A stretch of 64,000 nucleotides of DNA from Salinirubellus salinus (GTDB lineage Archaea; Halobacteriota; Halobacteria; Halobacteriales; Haloarculaceae). Numbering within the stretch: position 1 is the stretch's first letter; each line of letters begins with the position of its first letter. Made by a program: the position numbers and the translations under genes. Where the stretch lies: contig NZ_CP104003.1 of assembly GCF_025231485.1 (NCBI RefSeq), forward strand, positions 3,534,001 through 3,598,000. Reading direction: 5' to 3'. The notes beneath the pieces were generated by a model. That model saw only the letters and a list, made by a program, of their open reading frames with translations. It was not told where the DNA came from and made no database searches. Shown here piece after piece: positions 50,309 through 59,313 of this stretch.

Positions 50309-51001
50309 TCAGTTCGTGTGCGGTCGCGAGCGGCCGTCGGTCCCGGCCTCCTCCGTGGCGTCGGGGACGCCCTCGGCCACCTCCACCGCCTCGGTGTCCT
50401 TCTCGGTGTCGACATGCCAGCGGTCGACGGTCTGTTCGAGGTCGGCCAGCGCGTTCGACACCCGTATCTTCAGGTCGTCGTCGTTGACGTTGACCTCGAA
50501 CACGTAGTCGTCCTGCCCCGCGCGCCGGAGGTTCGCACTCACCAGTTCGTTGTCGAAGTAGTACGGCGACACCTGCGTCATCACCGACTTGTAGACGGCC
50601 CCCTCGACCTTCCGTATCGCCTTGCGGCCCGCGCTGTCGACCGCCCGCTTCAGGTGCTCGATGGACTCCTTCGCCTCCTCGACGGCCTTGTCCGGTTCGT
50701 CGAGATGCTCGTAGGACTCGCTGAGCTTCTCGCCGGCGGTCTGGACGTCCTCGTCGGGTGCCTTGCCGGCCTTCTCGCCCTCGCCCTCGGCGACGGCGGC
50801 CTTCTCGGCCGTCTTCTCCGAGACGTCCTCGTCCAGTCGCTCCTCGACCTTCGGACGCCACTCGTCCCACTCCGCGAGGGGGCCGTCGGGCACCTCGGCC
50901 TCCTCGGCCACGTCCTTCAGCGCCCGCGTGACTCGCTCGCCGTGTTCGACGATGTCGACCCACGACCCCCGTTCTTTGAACCCCGCGACGCTCTCTTCCA
51001 T
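50309..51001 (-). CDS. Acidic haloarchaeal protein (DUF5828-like)
   Basis: A 230-aa protein, MEESVAGFKERGSWVDIVEHGERVTRAL at the start, resembling the haloarchaeal DUF5828 family. It has a long acidic helical region (about 60-115), a middle segment with QVSPYYFDNELVSANLRRAG, and a helical end. Function unknown. It lies 74 bp upstream of the phosphate transporter gene, same strand, so it could be a regulator. Confidence 0.7.
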   Translation of the reverse strand: MEESVAGFKERGSWVDIVEHGERVTRALKDVAEEAEVPDGPLAEWDEWRPKVEERLDEDVSEKTAEKAAVAEGEGEKAGKAPDEDVQTAGEKLSESYEHLDEPDKAVEEAKESIEHLKRAVDSAGRKAIRKVEGAVYKSVMTQVSPYYFDNELVSANLRRAGQDDYVFEVNVNDDDLKIRVSNALADLEQTVDRWHVDTEKDTEAVEVAEGVPDATEEAGTDGRSRPHTN

Positions 51002-51106
51002 CCGGTTGAGACGGCGCTACGTGTTGCTCGCTCTTACGTGTTGGCAGTCGTCCGCCGCTCGTCTGTCGGGTGTCTGCCCGGACGGGACCGGACGACGGGT
51101 CGCCGC

Positions 51107-52396
51107 CTACTCCGCCTCACCGGTCGGCGTCGGCAGCGCCCGCAGCGACCGCGGCACGACGAGGAAGTTCCCCCGCTTCTTCGTGAAGATGTACTCGAGG
51201 ATGCCGTTGTTCACGCGCTGTCGGACGGCCGGCGTTATCTGTGGGATGTCCTCGCCGTTCATCGCCCGCCGGACGGCCTCGAACTGCGAGATGCCGGTCT
51301 GGAGCGACGGGAAGTGGAGGCTGGCGATGTCGTCGTCGGCGCTCTCGAAGTGCCGGCGCAAGAGGAGCGGGTTCCCGTCGGCGTCACGGTTGGCGCGGGC
51401 GGCCTTCTGGGCGTGGCCGACCCGGCCGTACTCGCGCGCGTGGATCTCGATGTCGTCTACGAACTGGTCGATACCGGAGTCGTCGCCGAGGTTCTCGCCG
51501 ACGCCCTCGACGAGCCCCTGCTCGACGTGGCCCGGCGAGAACATCTCCATCACGCGCTCCTCGTAGGACTGCTCGCCGTACCAGTCGGCGAGGCGCTGGC
51601 GGATGTTCGAGACGTGCTTGGTCGTGCCACCGGCGAACGGCCCCGAGTCGAGCGTGACGTAGTCCTCGGTGGCCTGGTTCTTCGCGAACCCGGCCTTGAA
51701 CCCCATGAACAGCGGACTCGCCTCGGGGATGGGGTTGCCCTCGGGCACGCCCTCGATCTGGTCGCCACGCTCGTGGGGCATCCCGGCGCCGACGAACCCC
51801 GTCCGGCGCTCGTCCACCTCGAACACGTCCGTGAGCGCGGCCTCCACGCTGGTGCCGTTGAGCGTGTCGCGCTCGCCGGTCAGGGCCTCCTCCACGCGGA
51901 GGAGGAGGTCCGGCTTGTCCGTCGCGAGGTGGAGCAGGGCGTCCTGCCGGTCGAGTTCGGGGTCCTCGAACGAGGAGAGCGCCCGCGGTTCCGGCAGGTC
52001 GAGGTCCTCGGGCAGCGACTCGTCGTAGTGCCGGTCGAAGTACGCCGGGGAGTAGCCGATGGAGTGGAGCAGCCCCTCGTGGTTCCGGGCGAGCGCCCGG
52101 TCGAGCGTGGAGAGGGCGGCCTCGACCGTGTCTCGAGCGTCGGCGTTCGGCTCCTCGGTCAGGTTCAGGTAGAGCAGCGTCTGGTGGCGTGGGAGCGCCT
52201 CGTTGCCGAACTCGTCCTCGCGGACGCGGCCCTTCCAGGCGTGCTGGCGCTCGGGGAGCGTCGAGAGGTCGTCCGGGCCGGCGGGGGCGCTCGACTCGCC
52301 GCCGATGGCGTCGACGCACGCCGAGAGGCCCACTGCCCCGCCCACGGCTACGGCCGCCTTCACCACCTCGCGTCGAGTGGGACCGGTGTCGCTCAT
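51107..52396 (-). CDS. Tat-exported Dyp-peroxidase-like protein
   Basis: A 429-aa protein with a twin-Arg leader (TRREVVKAAVAVGGAVGLSAC) and an atypical Cys after it, so it may also be lipidated. The body resembles the Dyp-type peroxidase (EfeB-like) fold: LYLNLTEEPNADARDTVEAALSTLDRAL in the first half, SPLFMGFKAGFAKNQATEDYVTL in the middle, and a late HVEQGLVEG with a potential heme His and RRHFESADDDIASLHFPSLQTG. The normal GxxDG motif is not evident, so activity is not certain. Its neighbours suggest a role with metal lipoproteins. Confidence 0.75.
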   Translation of the reverse strand: MSDTGPTRREVVKAAVAVGGAVGLSACVDAIGGESSAPAGPDDLSTLPERQHAWKGRVREDEFGNEALPRHQTLLYLNLTEEPNADARDTVEAALSTLDRALARNHEGLLHSIGYSPAYFDRHYDESLPEDLDLPEPRALSSFEDPELDRQDALLHLATDKPDLLLRVEEALTGERDTLNGTSVEAALTDVFEVDERRTGFVGAGMPHERGDQIEGVPEGNPIPEASPLFMGFKAGFAKNQATEDYVTLDSGPFAGGTTKHVSNIRQRLADWYGEQSYEERVMEMFSPGHVEQGLVEGVGENLGDDSGIDQFVDDIEIHAREYGRVGHAQKAARANRDADGNPLLLRRHFESADDDIASLHFPSLQTGISQFEAVRRAMNGEDIPQITPAVRQRVNNGILEYIFTKKRGNFLVVPRSLRALPTPTGEAE

Positions 52397-52460
52397 CTGT
52401 TCGACGCTCGTTCTCGCGACACCAAAGGTCGCTCGTTCGCCCGGTCGGCCGTTCGGACGC

Positions 52461-53528
52461 TCACGAGAGCGTCACCTCCGTGTCCGGCATCTCGACGAAC
52501 GCCGTCTCGTAGCCCTCGTGTCGGGCCACCTGCGGGGGAACCGTCACCGACAGGCCGAGCGTGTCGCCCGACTCGACGCTCGGGACCGCCGCCCCGTAGT
52601 GGTACTTCGCCTCGGGGTGGAGCGTGCGGGTCAGTTCCCCCTCGAACACCGTCTCGCCGTCGCGGGTGAGCGTCCCCTCCAGTCCCATCGCCGGCACCAC
52701 CATCCGGTTGTACGGGGTGCGGGCCGAGACGTAGAGGTACTGCGCGCCCTCGCCGTCGACGCCCGACGGCACCGTGTCGAGCGACTGGACGACGAGTGTC
52801 GCGTCGCCCGTACTCGTCTCGCCGCGGGTGGTCCCCGGCAGGTCGTCGGCTTCGGGGAGCACCGACAGTGGCATCATCCCCATCTCCATCGGTGGGCGCG
52901 CCGCGGCCTCGCCCGCGCGGTCCATCGTCCGCTCGAACAGTATCTCGTCGCGGGCCGACTGCGCGTACTCGAACGCGATGTCGGCGCTCGCGGGGTCGGC
53001 GAACCGGCCCTCGAACCCGCCCACCCGGCGCGTGTTCACCCCACCGACGCTGACCGTCACGGTGTAGGTGCCGTCGCCGTCCAGCCCGAAGTTCGCGCCG
53101 TAGTGGAACCCCATCGGCTGCGAGAGCATCGGGTAGATGACCTCCTCGCTGACGAGCTCGCCCCCCCTCGAGATCTCGATGGTGAGGCCCGTGTCGGGCA
53201 GGACGGTCCCGGTCTCGGGGTCCCACACCGAGGCCATCAGGTGCACGTCGTCGTCCTCCTGTATCTCGGTCATCGAGGTGCTCGTCCCGTTGACGTTCCA
53301 GAACCGGTGTGGGTACGAGTACATCAGCCCGAACTGGTACTCGCCGGACTTGCCCATCCCGGACATCGACATCCCCTCCACGTGGGTGGGGAAGTAGACC
53401 GCACTCGGGCGGTTCGAGAGGACCGGTGGGGAGGAGGGTATCGCTCGTGTCTCGACGATGCCGGAACACCCGGCGAGCGCCGCCGCCCCTGCGCCCGCGA
53501 GGCCAGTCAGGTACGTCCGTCGTCTCAT
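52461..53528 (-). CDS. Tp34/P19-like metal-binding lipoprotein (paralogue A)
   Basis: A 355-aa lipoprotein (RRRTYLTGLAGAGAAALAGCSG). Residues about 40-180 resemble the iron/copper-binding Tp34/P19 domain: MSMSGMGKSGEYQFGLMYSYPH (Met/His pairs), DVHLMASVWDPETG, YPMLSQPMGFHYGANFGLDGDGTYTVTVSVG. A second, related-looking half (about 200-350) repeats a Met-rich turn PPMEMGMMPLSVLP and KYHYGAAVPSVESG. The same architecture occurs in the paralogue at 56624-57709. Relatives take up Fe or Cu across the membrane, mostly with a separate permease. Confidence 0.8.
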   Translation of the reverse strand: MRRRTYLTGLAGAGAAALAGCSGIVETRAIPSSPPVLSNRPSAVYFPTHVEGMSMSGMGKSGEYQFGLMYSYPHRFWNVNGTSTSMTEIQEDDDVHLMASVWDPETGTVLPDTGLTIEISRGGELVSEEVIYPMLSQPMGFHYGANFGLDGDGTYTVTVSVGGVNTRRVGGFEGRFADPASADIAFEYAQSARDEILFERTMDRAGEAAARPPMEMGMMPLSVLPEADDLPGTTRGETSTGDATLVVQSLDTVPSGVDGEGAQYLYVSARTPYNRMVVPAMGLEGTLTRDGETVFEGELTRTLHPEAKYHYGAAVPSVESGDTLGLSVTVPPQVARHEGYETAFVEMPDTEVTLS

Positions 53529-53596
53529 TGGTGTCCCTAGTGGACTGCCGGAAAAGGGGATTCTGGTCCGACCGTCGAAACCCCCGTGTCACCGAC

Positions 53597-54100
53597 TCAC
53601 TCGGCCAGTAACGAGTCGACCAGCCGCGTGAACCGGTCGACCAGCCGCCCCGGTGTGGAGGGCTCGGCCCGGCGCAACAGCCGGGCGGTCCCTTCGGGGT
53701 CGACCAGCGAGAGCACGACCCGGTTGCGGGCGTCCCGGTCATCGCGCACCAGTTCGGCCTCGGTGAGTCGGTCGAGGTGCCACGAGAGCGTGCTCCGGGC
53801 GATGCCGACCCGCTCGGCCACGTCGGTCGCCGGGAGCGCCCCCGCCTCCAGCAGGACCGCCACCACGTCCGCCGCCGTCTCCCGGCGGAGGAGCGCCAGC
53901 GCCCGCCGTTCGTCCGCGTCGTACCCCGGCGGGTAGTAGTGGGTCTGCCCGTAGAGGTCGGCCGCCACAACCCACTCCAGCCGACGGAGGTGGTACTGGA
54001 CCTGTCCCGGCGCGAGGTCGAGCGCCCGGACGAGTTCGTTGAAGTGGACCCCGGGATCCGCGCGAACGCGAGCGGCGATCAGGTCGCGGGTCTCAGTCAT
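53597..54100 (-). CDS. Two-HTH transcription regulator
   Basis: A 167-aa protein from ATG 54100, with a first winged-helix (VRADPGVHFNELVRALDLAPGQVQYHLRRLEWV, about 10-50) and a second ArsR/MarR-like one (ALPATDVAERVGIARSTLSWHLDRLTEAELV, about 90-120). The start overlaps the stop of the small membrane-protein gene at 54093 (eight bases), so both are coupled. Such a pair is common in haloarchaea; it may control this metal-lipoprotein cluster. Confidence 0.85.
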   Translation of the reverse strand: MTETRDLIAARVRADPGVHFNELVRALDLAPGQVQYHLRRLEWVVAADLYGQTHYYPPGYDADERRALALLRRETAADVVAVLLEAGALPATDVAERVGIARSTLSWHLDRLTEAELVRDDRDARNRVVLSLVDPEGTARLLRRAEPSTPGRLVDRFTRLVDSLLAE

Positions 54101-54422
54101 CCTCCCCACCTCCGTAGCCACGGTCGGCCGCGGCCGCCGACCGCCGGGCGCTCCGGGCGGTGTAGACGGCCGCGATGACCAGCCCCGCCATCAGCACGTC
54201 CAGCAGGTGCTCGGCGGTGTGGTGTGTCGGTATCGAGAGCATGCCCAGCAGCGAGAACGCGCCGACGACGGCCCGCGCGCCGAGCGTCACGAGCGCCAGC
54301 GTCACCAGCAGGTAGGGCACCGACCGGCGCTGGACGAGCGCCACGAGCGCCAGCCCGACGATGCCGGCGCTCCCCACCCCACCGAGCGCGAGCACCACCG
54401 CCAGCACCCACTCGTTCGCCAT
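54093..54422 (-). CDS. Small three-helix membrane protein (DUF7521-like)
   Basis: A 109-aa protein with three hydrophobic segments (about 8-28, 35-58, 68-88), a conserved-looking His pair (PTHHTAEHLLDV) between helices two and three, and a charged tail. It always appears together with the following regulator in related haloarchaea as far as I recall (DUF7521 family), and may sense membrane state or redox for it. Confidence 0.75.
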   Translation of the reverse strand: MANEWVLAVVLALGGVGSAGIVGLALVALVQRRSVPYLLVTLALVTLGARAVVGAFSLLGMLSIPTHHTAEHLLDVLMAGLVIAAVYTARSARRSAAAADRGYGGGEDD

Positions 54423-54479
54423 CGGCCCTCCTAGCGGCCCTGACGGTAAGCCGATTGTGGTCCGGGCGTCGCGGGGCGG

Positions 54480-55490
54480 TCATCGCTCCCCTCCGCGGCG
54501 GCCGCGGCGTCGGGCCAGCAGCGCGGTCCCTGCCAGTCCGGCGACAGCCGCGACGAGGCCGAAGCCGGGGCCGTCACCGGCGGTGTCGGTCCCGCCGACC
54601 GTGTCCCCGGGGGTGCCGTCGGCGGCGGTCGGCGTCGGCGACGCCGTCGGTGTGTTGACGAACGACTCGGTCGGCGTGGGGGTCCCCGCTCCGGTCGCCG
54701 TCCCCGCACCGACCGAGGTGGTCGGTGGGACCGTCCCCGTCGCGAGGCCCGACCGACGGACCCGGAACCGCGTCGAGACGACGGTCCCGTTGGCCGTCAC
54801 GCCGGGGTCGCTCGCCCGATAGGTGTCGTCGCCGTCGTCGCCGTGGAGGGTCGCCCGCAGGCGGTAGTCCCCGTCGCCGTCGAACGCGGCCGCCTCGTCC
54901 AGCGTCACGTTCACCGACTCGTGGGTGCCGGCGGCGAGCGCGGTGCTCCCCAGCACGGTCCCCGTCGAGGCGTTCCGGACGACGACGTGGCCCGCCTCGG
55001 GGAGCGTGACGCGACGCAACTCGAGCGTGCTCTCGTTCACCCAGTCGGGGGCGAACGCCTCCTCGGTGACCAGCGCCCGCGGTCCCTTCCGGAGCGGGAC
55101 GGCCTCGCTCGCCTGCCGTCCGAACGTCGTCAGTACCTGGTCGTCCTCGCCGGGTTCGAACTCGCCGTCGTCGTCGCTGCCGAGCAGGGCGACGTGGACG
55201 GTCCGCTCGTCGAACTCGGCCCAGTGCTCCGCGTCGATGGTGACGGTGACGTCCGTCTGGAAGCCGTCGGCAGCGAGCTTCCGGAAGCCGAGCACCTCCG
55301 TGTGGTCGGCGTCGGCGAACACGGCGATCCAGCCGTCGCTGGCGACGTAGGCCGACTCGGCGACGACGGTCCCGTCGGGCGATACCTGCGCGTCGGCGCT
55401 CACGTCGTTGATGTGGGCGCTCGCGGGGGTCACGGCCACCAGCGACAGCACGAGGAGGGCGGCGAGGACGAGCGCGCCGGACCGTTGCAT
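54480..55490 (-). CDS. Secreted tandem DUF7282-like protein with PGF-CTERM tail (A)
   Basis: A 336-aa protein with a Sec signal (LVLAALLVLSLVAVTPASA) and two beta-sandwich repeats (about 30-125 and 140-245). Each ends with a line like FEPGEDDQVLTTFG or ANGTVVSTRFRV, resembling haloarchaeal DUF7282 domains. A Thr/Pro/Gly-rich linker precedes a GPGFGLVAAVAGLAG helix and an Arg cluster: the PGF-CTERM signal for archaeosortase A and lipid anchoring. Paralogous to the next gene (55599-56570). No catalytic residues are recognised. Confidence 0.8.
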   Translation of the reverse strand: MQRSGALVLAALLVLSLVAVTPASAHINDVSADAQVSPDGTVVAESAYVASDGWIAVFADADHTEVLGFRKLAADGFQTDVTVTIDAEHWAEFDERTVHVALLGSDDDGEFEPGEDDQVLTTFGRQASEAVPLRKGPRALVTEEAFAPDWVNESTLELRRVTLPEAGHVVVRNASTGTVLGSTALAAGTHESVNVTLDEAAAFDGDGDYRLRATLHGDDGDDTYRASDPGVTANGTVVSTRFRVRRSGLATGTVPPTTSVGAGTATGAGTPTPTESFVNTPTASPTPTAADGTPGDTVGGTDTAGDGPGFGLVAAVAGLAGTALLARRRGRRGGER

Positions 55491-55598
55491 ACCACGGCTT
55501 GCAGTCGCTCGTCCAAGAGGGTTGTTCCAATTTCCGCCCGAATCGGGGGACTGCTCGGTGGCTCCCGGCAGTTCCAGCCGGGAGCGACGGCTCGGGAC

Positions 55599-56570
55599 TC
55601 ACCGGCGGTTCCAGCCGAGCGCGACGGCGAGCGCGACGAGTGCGGCGAGCGTCACCACGAGGCCGAAGCCGGCGCCGTCCTCGGCCGTCGGGGTCCGGGT
55701 CTCCGTCGCTGTCGGCGTGGTCGGCCTGTCGGTCGACGTGGGCGTCTCCGTCGCCGTCGGCGTGTTCACCAGCGCCGGCGTGGGCGTCCCGTCCGTCGGC
55801 CCCTCGCTCGGCCTGACGCTGAACCGGGTGGCGACCAGCGACCCGTTCGCCCTGACGGGCCGGTCGTCGGCGTCGAGGACGCCGTCACCGTCGTCGGCGT
55901 AGACCGTCGCGAACACGGCGAACGTGTCGTTCTGGCTCGCGAGGAACGAGCGGTCCAGTTCCACCCGGAGGTCCTCGTGGGTGCCGGCGTCGAGCGAGAC
56001 GTGCCCGAGCGTCCGGCCCGGTTCGCCCCCCTCCGAGAGCGACAGGACGAGGTGGCCGGGGTCGGCGAGTGCCGCCTCCCGTACCGTCACCTCGCCGGCC
56101 GAGCGCTGGGCGCCGAGCCCGGCCGCGGAGACGTACGCCGGGGCCTCGCCGCGGGCCACGTCGAACGTCGCCTGCGTCACCCGGCCGAACGACACCTGCG
56201 GGTCGTCCGTGGCCGGGTCGAACGTCCCGTCGTCGTCGGTGTCCGCGTAGAGCACCGCCGTCACCGTGGCGTTCCCGTCGACGGCGTCCCACGCCGCGTC
56301 GTCCACGCCCACGGGGACCTCCGTCACGTCGACGCGCGAGGCGGAGAACGGCGTGACACCGACCACCTCGCCCGAGCGGCCGTCCCACCCCCGGTAGAGG
56401 ACGACGAACCCGTCGCTCGTGGCGTAGGCCGACTCGAGGACGACCGTACCGTCGGCCGACACCTGGGGGTCGGCCGAGAGGTGGTTCACGTCGTGGGCGA
56501 GGGCGGGGGCCGCGAGCGTCGCGAGACAGGCGAGGAGCGCCAGCGCGACGGCGGGGAGGGACCGTCCCAT
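55599..56570 (-). CDS. Secreted tandem DUF7282-like protein with PGF-like tail (B)
   Basis: A 323-aa paralogue of the protein above, with a signal peptide ending ALAHDVNHLSADPQ, the same two repeats (VLESAYATSDGFVVLYRG; VSFGRVTQATFDVARGEAPAY), a Thr/Pro-rich linker, and a DGAGFGLVVTLAALVALAV helix then an Arg pair: a looser PGF-CTERM variant. The ATG at 56570 was chosen since it precedes the signal peptide directly. Both copies lie between the two Tp34/P19-like paralogues, suggesting one block duplicated. Confidence 0.78.
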   Translation of the reverse strand: MGRSLPAVALALLACLATLAAPALAHDVNHLSADPQVSADGTVVLESAYATSDGFVVLYRGWDGRSGEVVGVTPFSASRVDVTEVPVGVDDAAWDAVDGNATVTAVLYADTDDDGTFDPATDDPQVSFGRVTQATFDVARGEAPAYVSAAGLGAQRSAGEVTVREAALADPGHLVLSLSEGGEPGRTLGHVSLDAGTHEDLRVELDRSFLASQNDTFAVFATVYADDGDGVLDADDRPVRANGSLVATRFSVRPSEGPTDGTPTPALVNTPTATETPTSTDRPTTPTATETRTPTAEDGAGFGLVVTLAALVALAVALGWNRR

Positions 56571-56623
56571 ACCCCGACTCCGCACGCGAGGGCGAAAAGC
56601 GTGTTCCAGTCCGGGTCGTCCGC

Positions 56624-57709
56624 TCAGACCCCGAACTCGACGGGATCCATCTGGAGGAACGCCCGCTCGTACCCCTCGTGTCGCGCGACCTGCGGGGGGA
56701 CGGTCGGTTCGAGCGTGACCGTGTCGCCGGCCTCGACGCGGCCGTCGATGGCCGCGCCGTAGTGGTAGCCGAGGGCCGGGTCGAACGTCCGGACGAGCGG
56801 CCCCTCGTAGGTGGTGCCGCCGCTCCCCTCGACGACGGCGTCCAGCCCCATCGCCGGCAGGACGAGCCCGTTGTAGGGGGTGCGCGCCGAGACGTAGAGG
56901 TACTCGCCGCTCCCCTCGACTCCCTCGGGCACCCCGCTCGTGCCCGTGAGGAGGACGGCGTCGTCGCTCTTCGGCTTCCCGAGTACGTTCGGGAGCTCGG
57001 CCTCCGGCAGCGCGGTGGCCTGTGGCATCATCCCCATCTCCATCGGCTTGACGGCGCCGCGCTCGCCGTAGGCGTCGAGTTCGGTGACGGTCACCTTCTC
57101 GCGTTCCGCCTCGTCGAACACGAACGGAATCTCGACGGTCGCCGACTCGCCGAACCGCCCCCGGAAGGCGCCGGTCCGCCGGACGTTCATCCCGCCGATG
57201 GAGACGCGCCCGACGTACTCGCCGTCGCTCGGGAGCGTGAAGTTGCCGCCGTAGTGGAAGCCCATCCGCTGGGAGAGCATCGGGTAGATGACCTCCTGAC
57301 TGACCAGCTCGTCGTCCTGCAGTATCTCGACGGTGACGCCCGTCTCCGGGAGGACGGTGCTCGTCTCGGGGTCCCAGACCACGGCCATCAGGTGGATGGA
57401 GCCGGTCCGTGGGGTCTTCTGGAGGTCGGTCCCGTTGACGTTCCAGAACGCGTGCGGGGCGGCGTACATGAGGCCGGCGGCGAACTCGCCGCTCTGGGCG
57501 GTCCCCTGCATCGCCATCGACTCGCGGAAACTCTGGACGTAGACGCCGTCGGGCAGGTCCGACTCCGAGCCGGTCGGGGTGGCGGTGGAGGTGTCGGTCG
57601 GCTCCGCGGTGGCCGTCGGGGTCGGGTCACCGGTCCCCCCCAGCGAGGTACAGCCCGCGAGTCCCGCGAGGCCGACGGCCCCGGCCGCGAGGAACGTGCG
57701 TCGTCTCAT
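56624..57709 (-). CDS. Tp34/P19-like metal-binding lipoprotein (paralogue B)
   Basis: A 361-aa lipoprotein (RRRTFLAAGAVGLAGLAGCTS) followed by a Thr/Pro-rich linker and two halves like paralogue A: MAMQGTAQSGEFAAGLMYAAPH, HLMAVVWDPETS, YPMLSQRMGFHYGGNFTLPSDGEYVGRVSIGG, then KPMEMGMMPQATALP and GYHYGAAIDGRVEAG. The conserved Met/His positions support copper or iron binding. The two paralogues differ at many surface positions and may bind different metals. Confidence 0.8.
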   Translation of the reverse strand: MRRRTFLAAGAVGLAGLAGCTSLGGTGDPTPTATAEPTDTSTATPTGSESDLPDGVYVQSFRESMAMQGTAQSGEFAAGLMYAAPHAFWNVNGTDLQKTPRTGSIHLMAVVWDPETSTVLPETGVTVEILQDDELVSQEVIYPMLSQRMGFHYGGNFTLPSDGEYVGRVSIGGMNVRRTGAFRGRFGESATVEIPFVFDEAEREKVTVTELDAYGERGAVKPMEMGMMPQATALPEAELPNVLGKPKSDDAVLLTGTSGVPEGVEGSGEYLYVSARTPYNGLVLPAMGLDAVVEGSGGTTYEGPLVRTFDPALGYHYGAAIDGRVEAGDTVTLEPTVPPQVARHEGYERAFLQMDPVEFGV

Positions 57710-57796
57710 TGCATCCCGGTTGTGCGTATCCGCGCAAAAGGCGTCTGGTACGACCGTCGAATCGACGGCCGCAGCGACCCGTCGATGTCCGGGGGT

Positions 57797-59188
57797 TCAG
57801 GCCACGACCGGCCGGGAGATGACGAACAGCGAGACGAGCGTGTACGCCACCATCACGAGCGTGAGTGGGACGTGTGCGCGCCCGACCGTTCCGCCCGTGT
57901 CGCGTCGCCCGATGGCCCCCCGCCGGAGGACGGCGTGGGCCGCCACGACGGCCACGACGTGCCCGAGGACGACCAGCGCGACCTGCAGTCCCCAGTAGAC
58001 AGGCAACGAGAGCCACGCGGTGGGATCCACCGAGAGTGACAGGCCCACGCGGCCGGCCACGAGCGTGCCGAACTGCCCGGCGTTGACGAGCAGGTAGTCG
58101 ACGTTGTGGGCCACCTCGTAGGCGGCGGCGATGGGGAGCACGGTCGGGGCGAGTCGGCCGGTGGTCCGACCGGGGTCGGCGTCGAGCAGCGTCGCCGTCA
58201 GCCACGTGGCGGCGACGAACACGACGAGGAACAGCACGGCACCGAGGCCGTAGACGGGGAGCGCCGCGCCGAGGCCGGGCCCGAAGGTCTCGCGGAAGAC
58301 GCCGGCGACCGACTGGAACTCGGGCGTCTCGCGGAACCCGTCGAAACTCACCGTGAACACCGCGAGGACGACGACGGCCGCCTCCGCCGGAGGTACCGGC
58401 GCGAGCGTGCCGCGCCACGGCGGCCGGAGCGACAGGGCGTACCCGCCGCGGTCGGTCCGTTCGACGTCGAGCACGCGGACCCGGCCGAACAGCCGGTAGA
58501 GCACCGCGAGCGTGTCGGCGCGGTCGAACCACGTCGGGCCGAACGCGACCCCACCGAGCAGCATCGCGAGTGCGTAGCTCGCCAGCAGCGCCGCCGTCAG
58601 GAGCGGGTCACGCGGCAGGACGGTGAGGTTCTCGACGAACCCGAGCGCGAGCACACCCAGCAGGGCCGGCCACGCGCCGAGCCACGCGGGGTACTCGCGC
58701 AGCGCGACGGTGTCACCCTCGAGTCGACAGAGCCCGCGATAGAGCGTGTGCCACGGCGAGAGGACACGCCACGGGCTCCCCGCCAGCACCGAGACGAGCG
58801 CGACCCCCTTCAGCCAGAGCGGCCAGACGAAGACGGTGGCGAGGTTCTCCAGCTGGACCTGCCGGCCGAAGGCGCCGTCGGCCAGCGCGGCGACGAACAG
58901 CACGAGGAAGCCGCCGGCGCCGAGTGTCCGGAGCGCGCGGCCGGTGCCGGGGCCGAGCCGGCCGAGGGCGCGCTCGCCGGTCCGGACCTCACGTTCTCCG
59001 ACGGCGAGGTAGCCGGCCGTCGCGGCGACGGTCAGCCCCGCCCCGGCGAACAGCAGCGGGAGCGGGAGCGGCGCGTCGAACTTCGTCCCGATGCCGGGGT
59101 GGGCGGCGACGAGGCCCGTCCCGGCGAGCAGGAAGGCGAGCGCGGTGCTCGCGAGTGTGACCGGACGCGCGAGGGACGGACGACCCAT
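57797..59188 (-). CDS. Polytopic membrane protein of the metal-lipoprotein cluster
   Basis: A 463-aa protein with about 12 hydrophobic segments, including a His-rich one (AYEVAHNVDYLLVNAGQ, about 365; VVLGHVVAVVAAHAVLRR, about 420) and SPWRVLSPWHTLYRGLCRL in an early loop. A similar fold occurs in membrane proteins annotated loosely as 'fenitrothion hydrolase'. I do not recognise a permease motif such as REXXE of Ftr1. It lies 87 bp upstream of paralogue B, same strand, and may be its partner. An alternative ATG at 59215 would add nine residues. Confidence 0.7.
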   Translation of the reverse strand: MGRPSLARPVTLASTALAFLLAGTGLVAAHPGIGTKFDAPLPLPLLFAGAGLTVAATAGYLAVGEREVRTGERALGRLGPGTGRALRTLGAGGFLVLFVAALADGAFGRQVQLENLATVFVWPLWLKGVALVSVLAGSPWRVLSPWHTLYRGLCRLEGDTVALREYPAWLGAWPALLGVLALGFVENLTVLPRDPLLTAALLASYALAMLLGGVAFGPTWFDRADTLAVLYRLFGRVRVLDVERTDRGGYALSLRPPWRGTLAPVPPAEAAVVVLAVFTVSFDGFRETPEFQSVAGVFRETFGPGLGAALPVYGLGAVLFLVVFVAATWLTATLLDADPGRTTGRLAPTVLPIAAAYEVAHNVDYLLVNAGQFGTLVAGRVGLSLSVDPTAWLSLPVYWGLQVALVVLGHVVAVVAAHAVLRRGAIGRRDTGGTVGRAHVPLTLVMVAYTLVSLFVISRPVVA

Positions 59189-59313
59189 GCCGGCGACTCC
59201 TCGCGGGACGGGCATGAGGATGCTGGTCGGGCGGTGTGTGGCGGCGCTGGTCCGGTCGTCGAACGCCGCGAGGGAGTGGACAGCGACTTTAGCGCCGCGG
59301 CCCTACGGGACCC

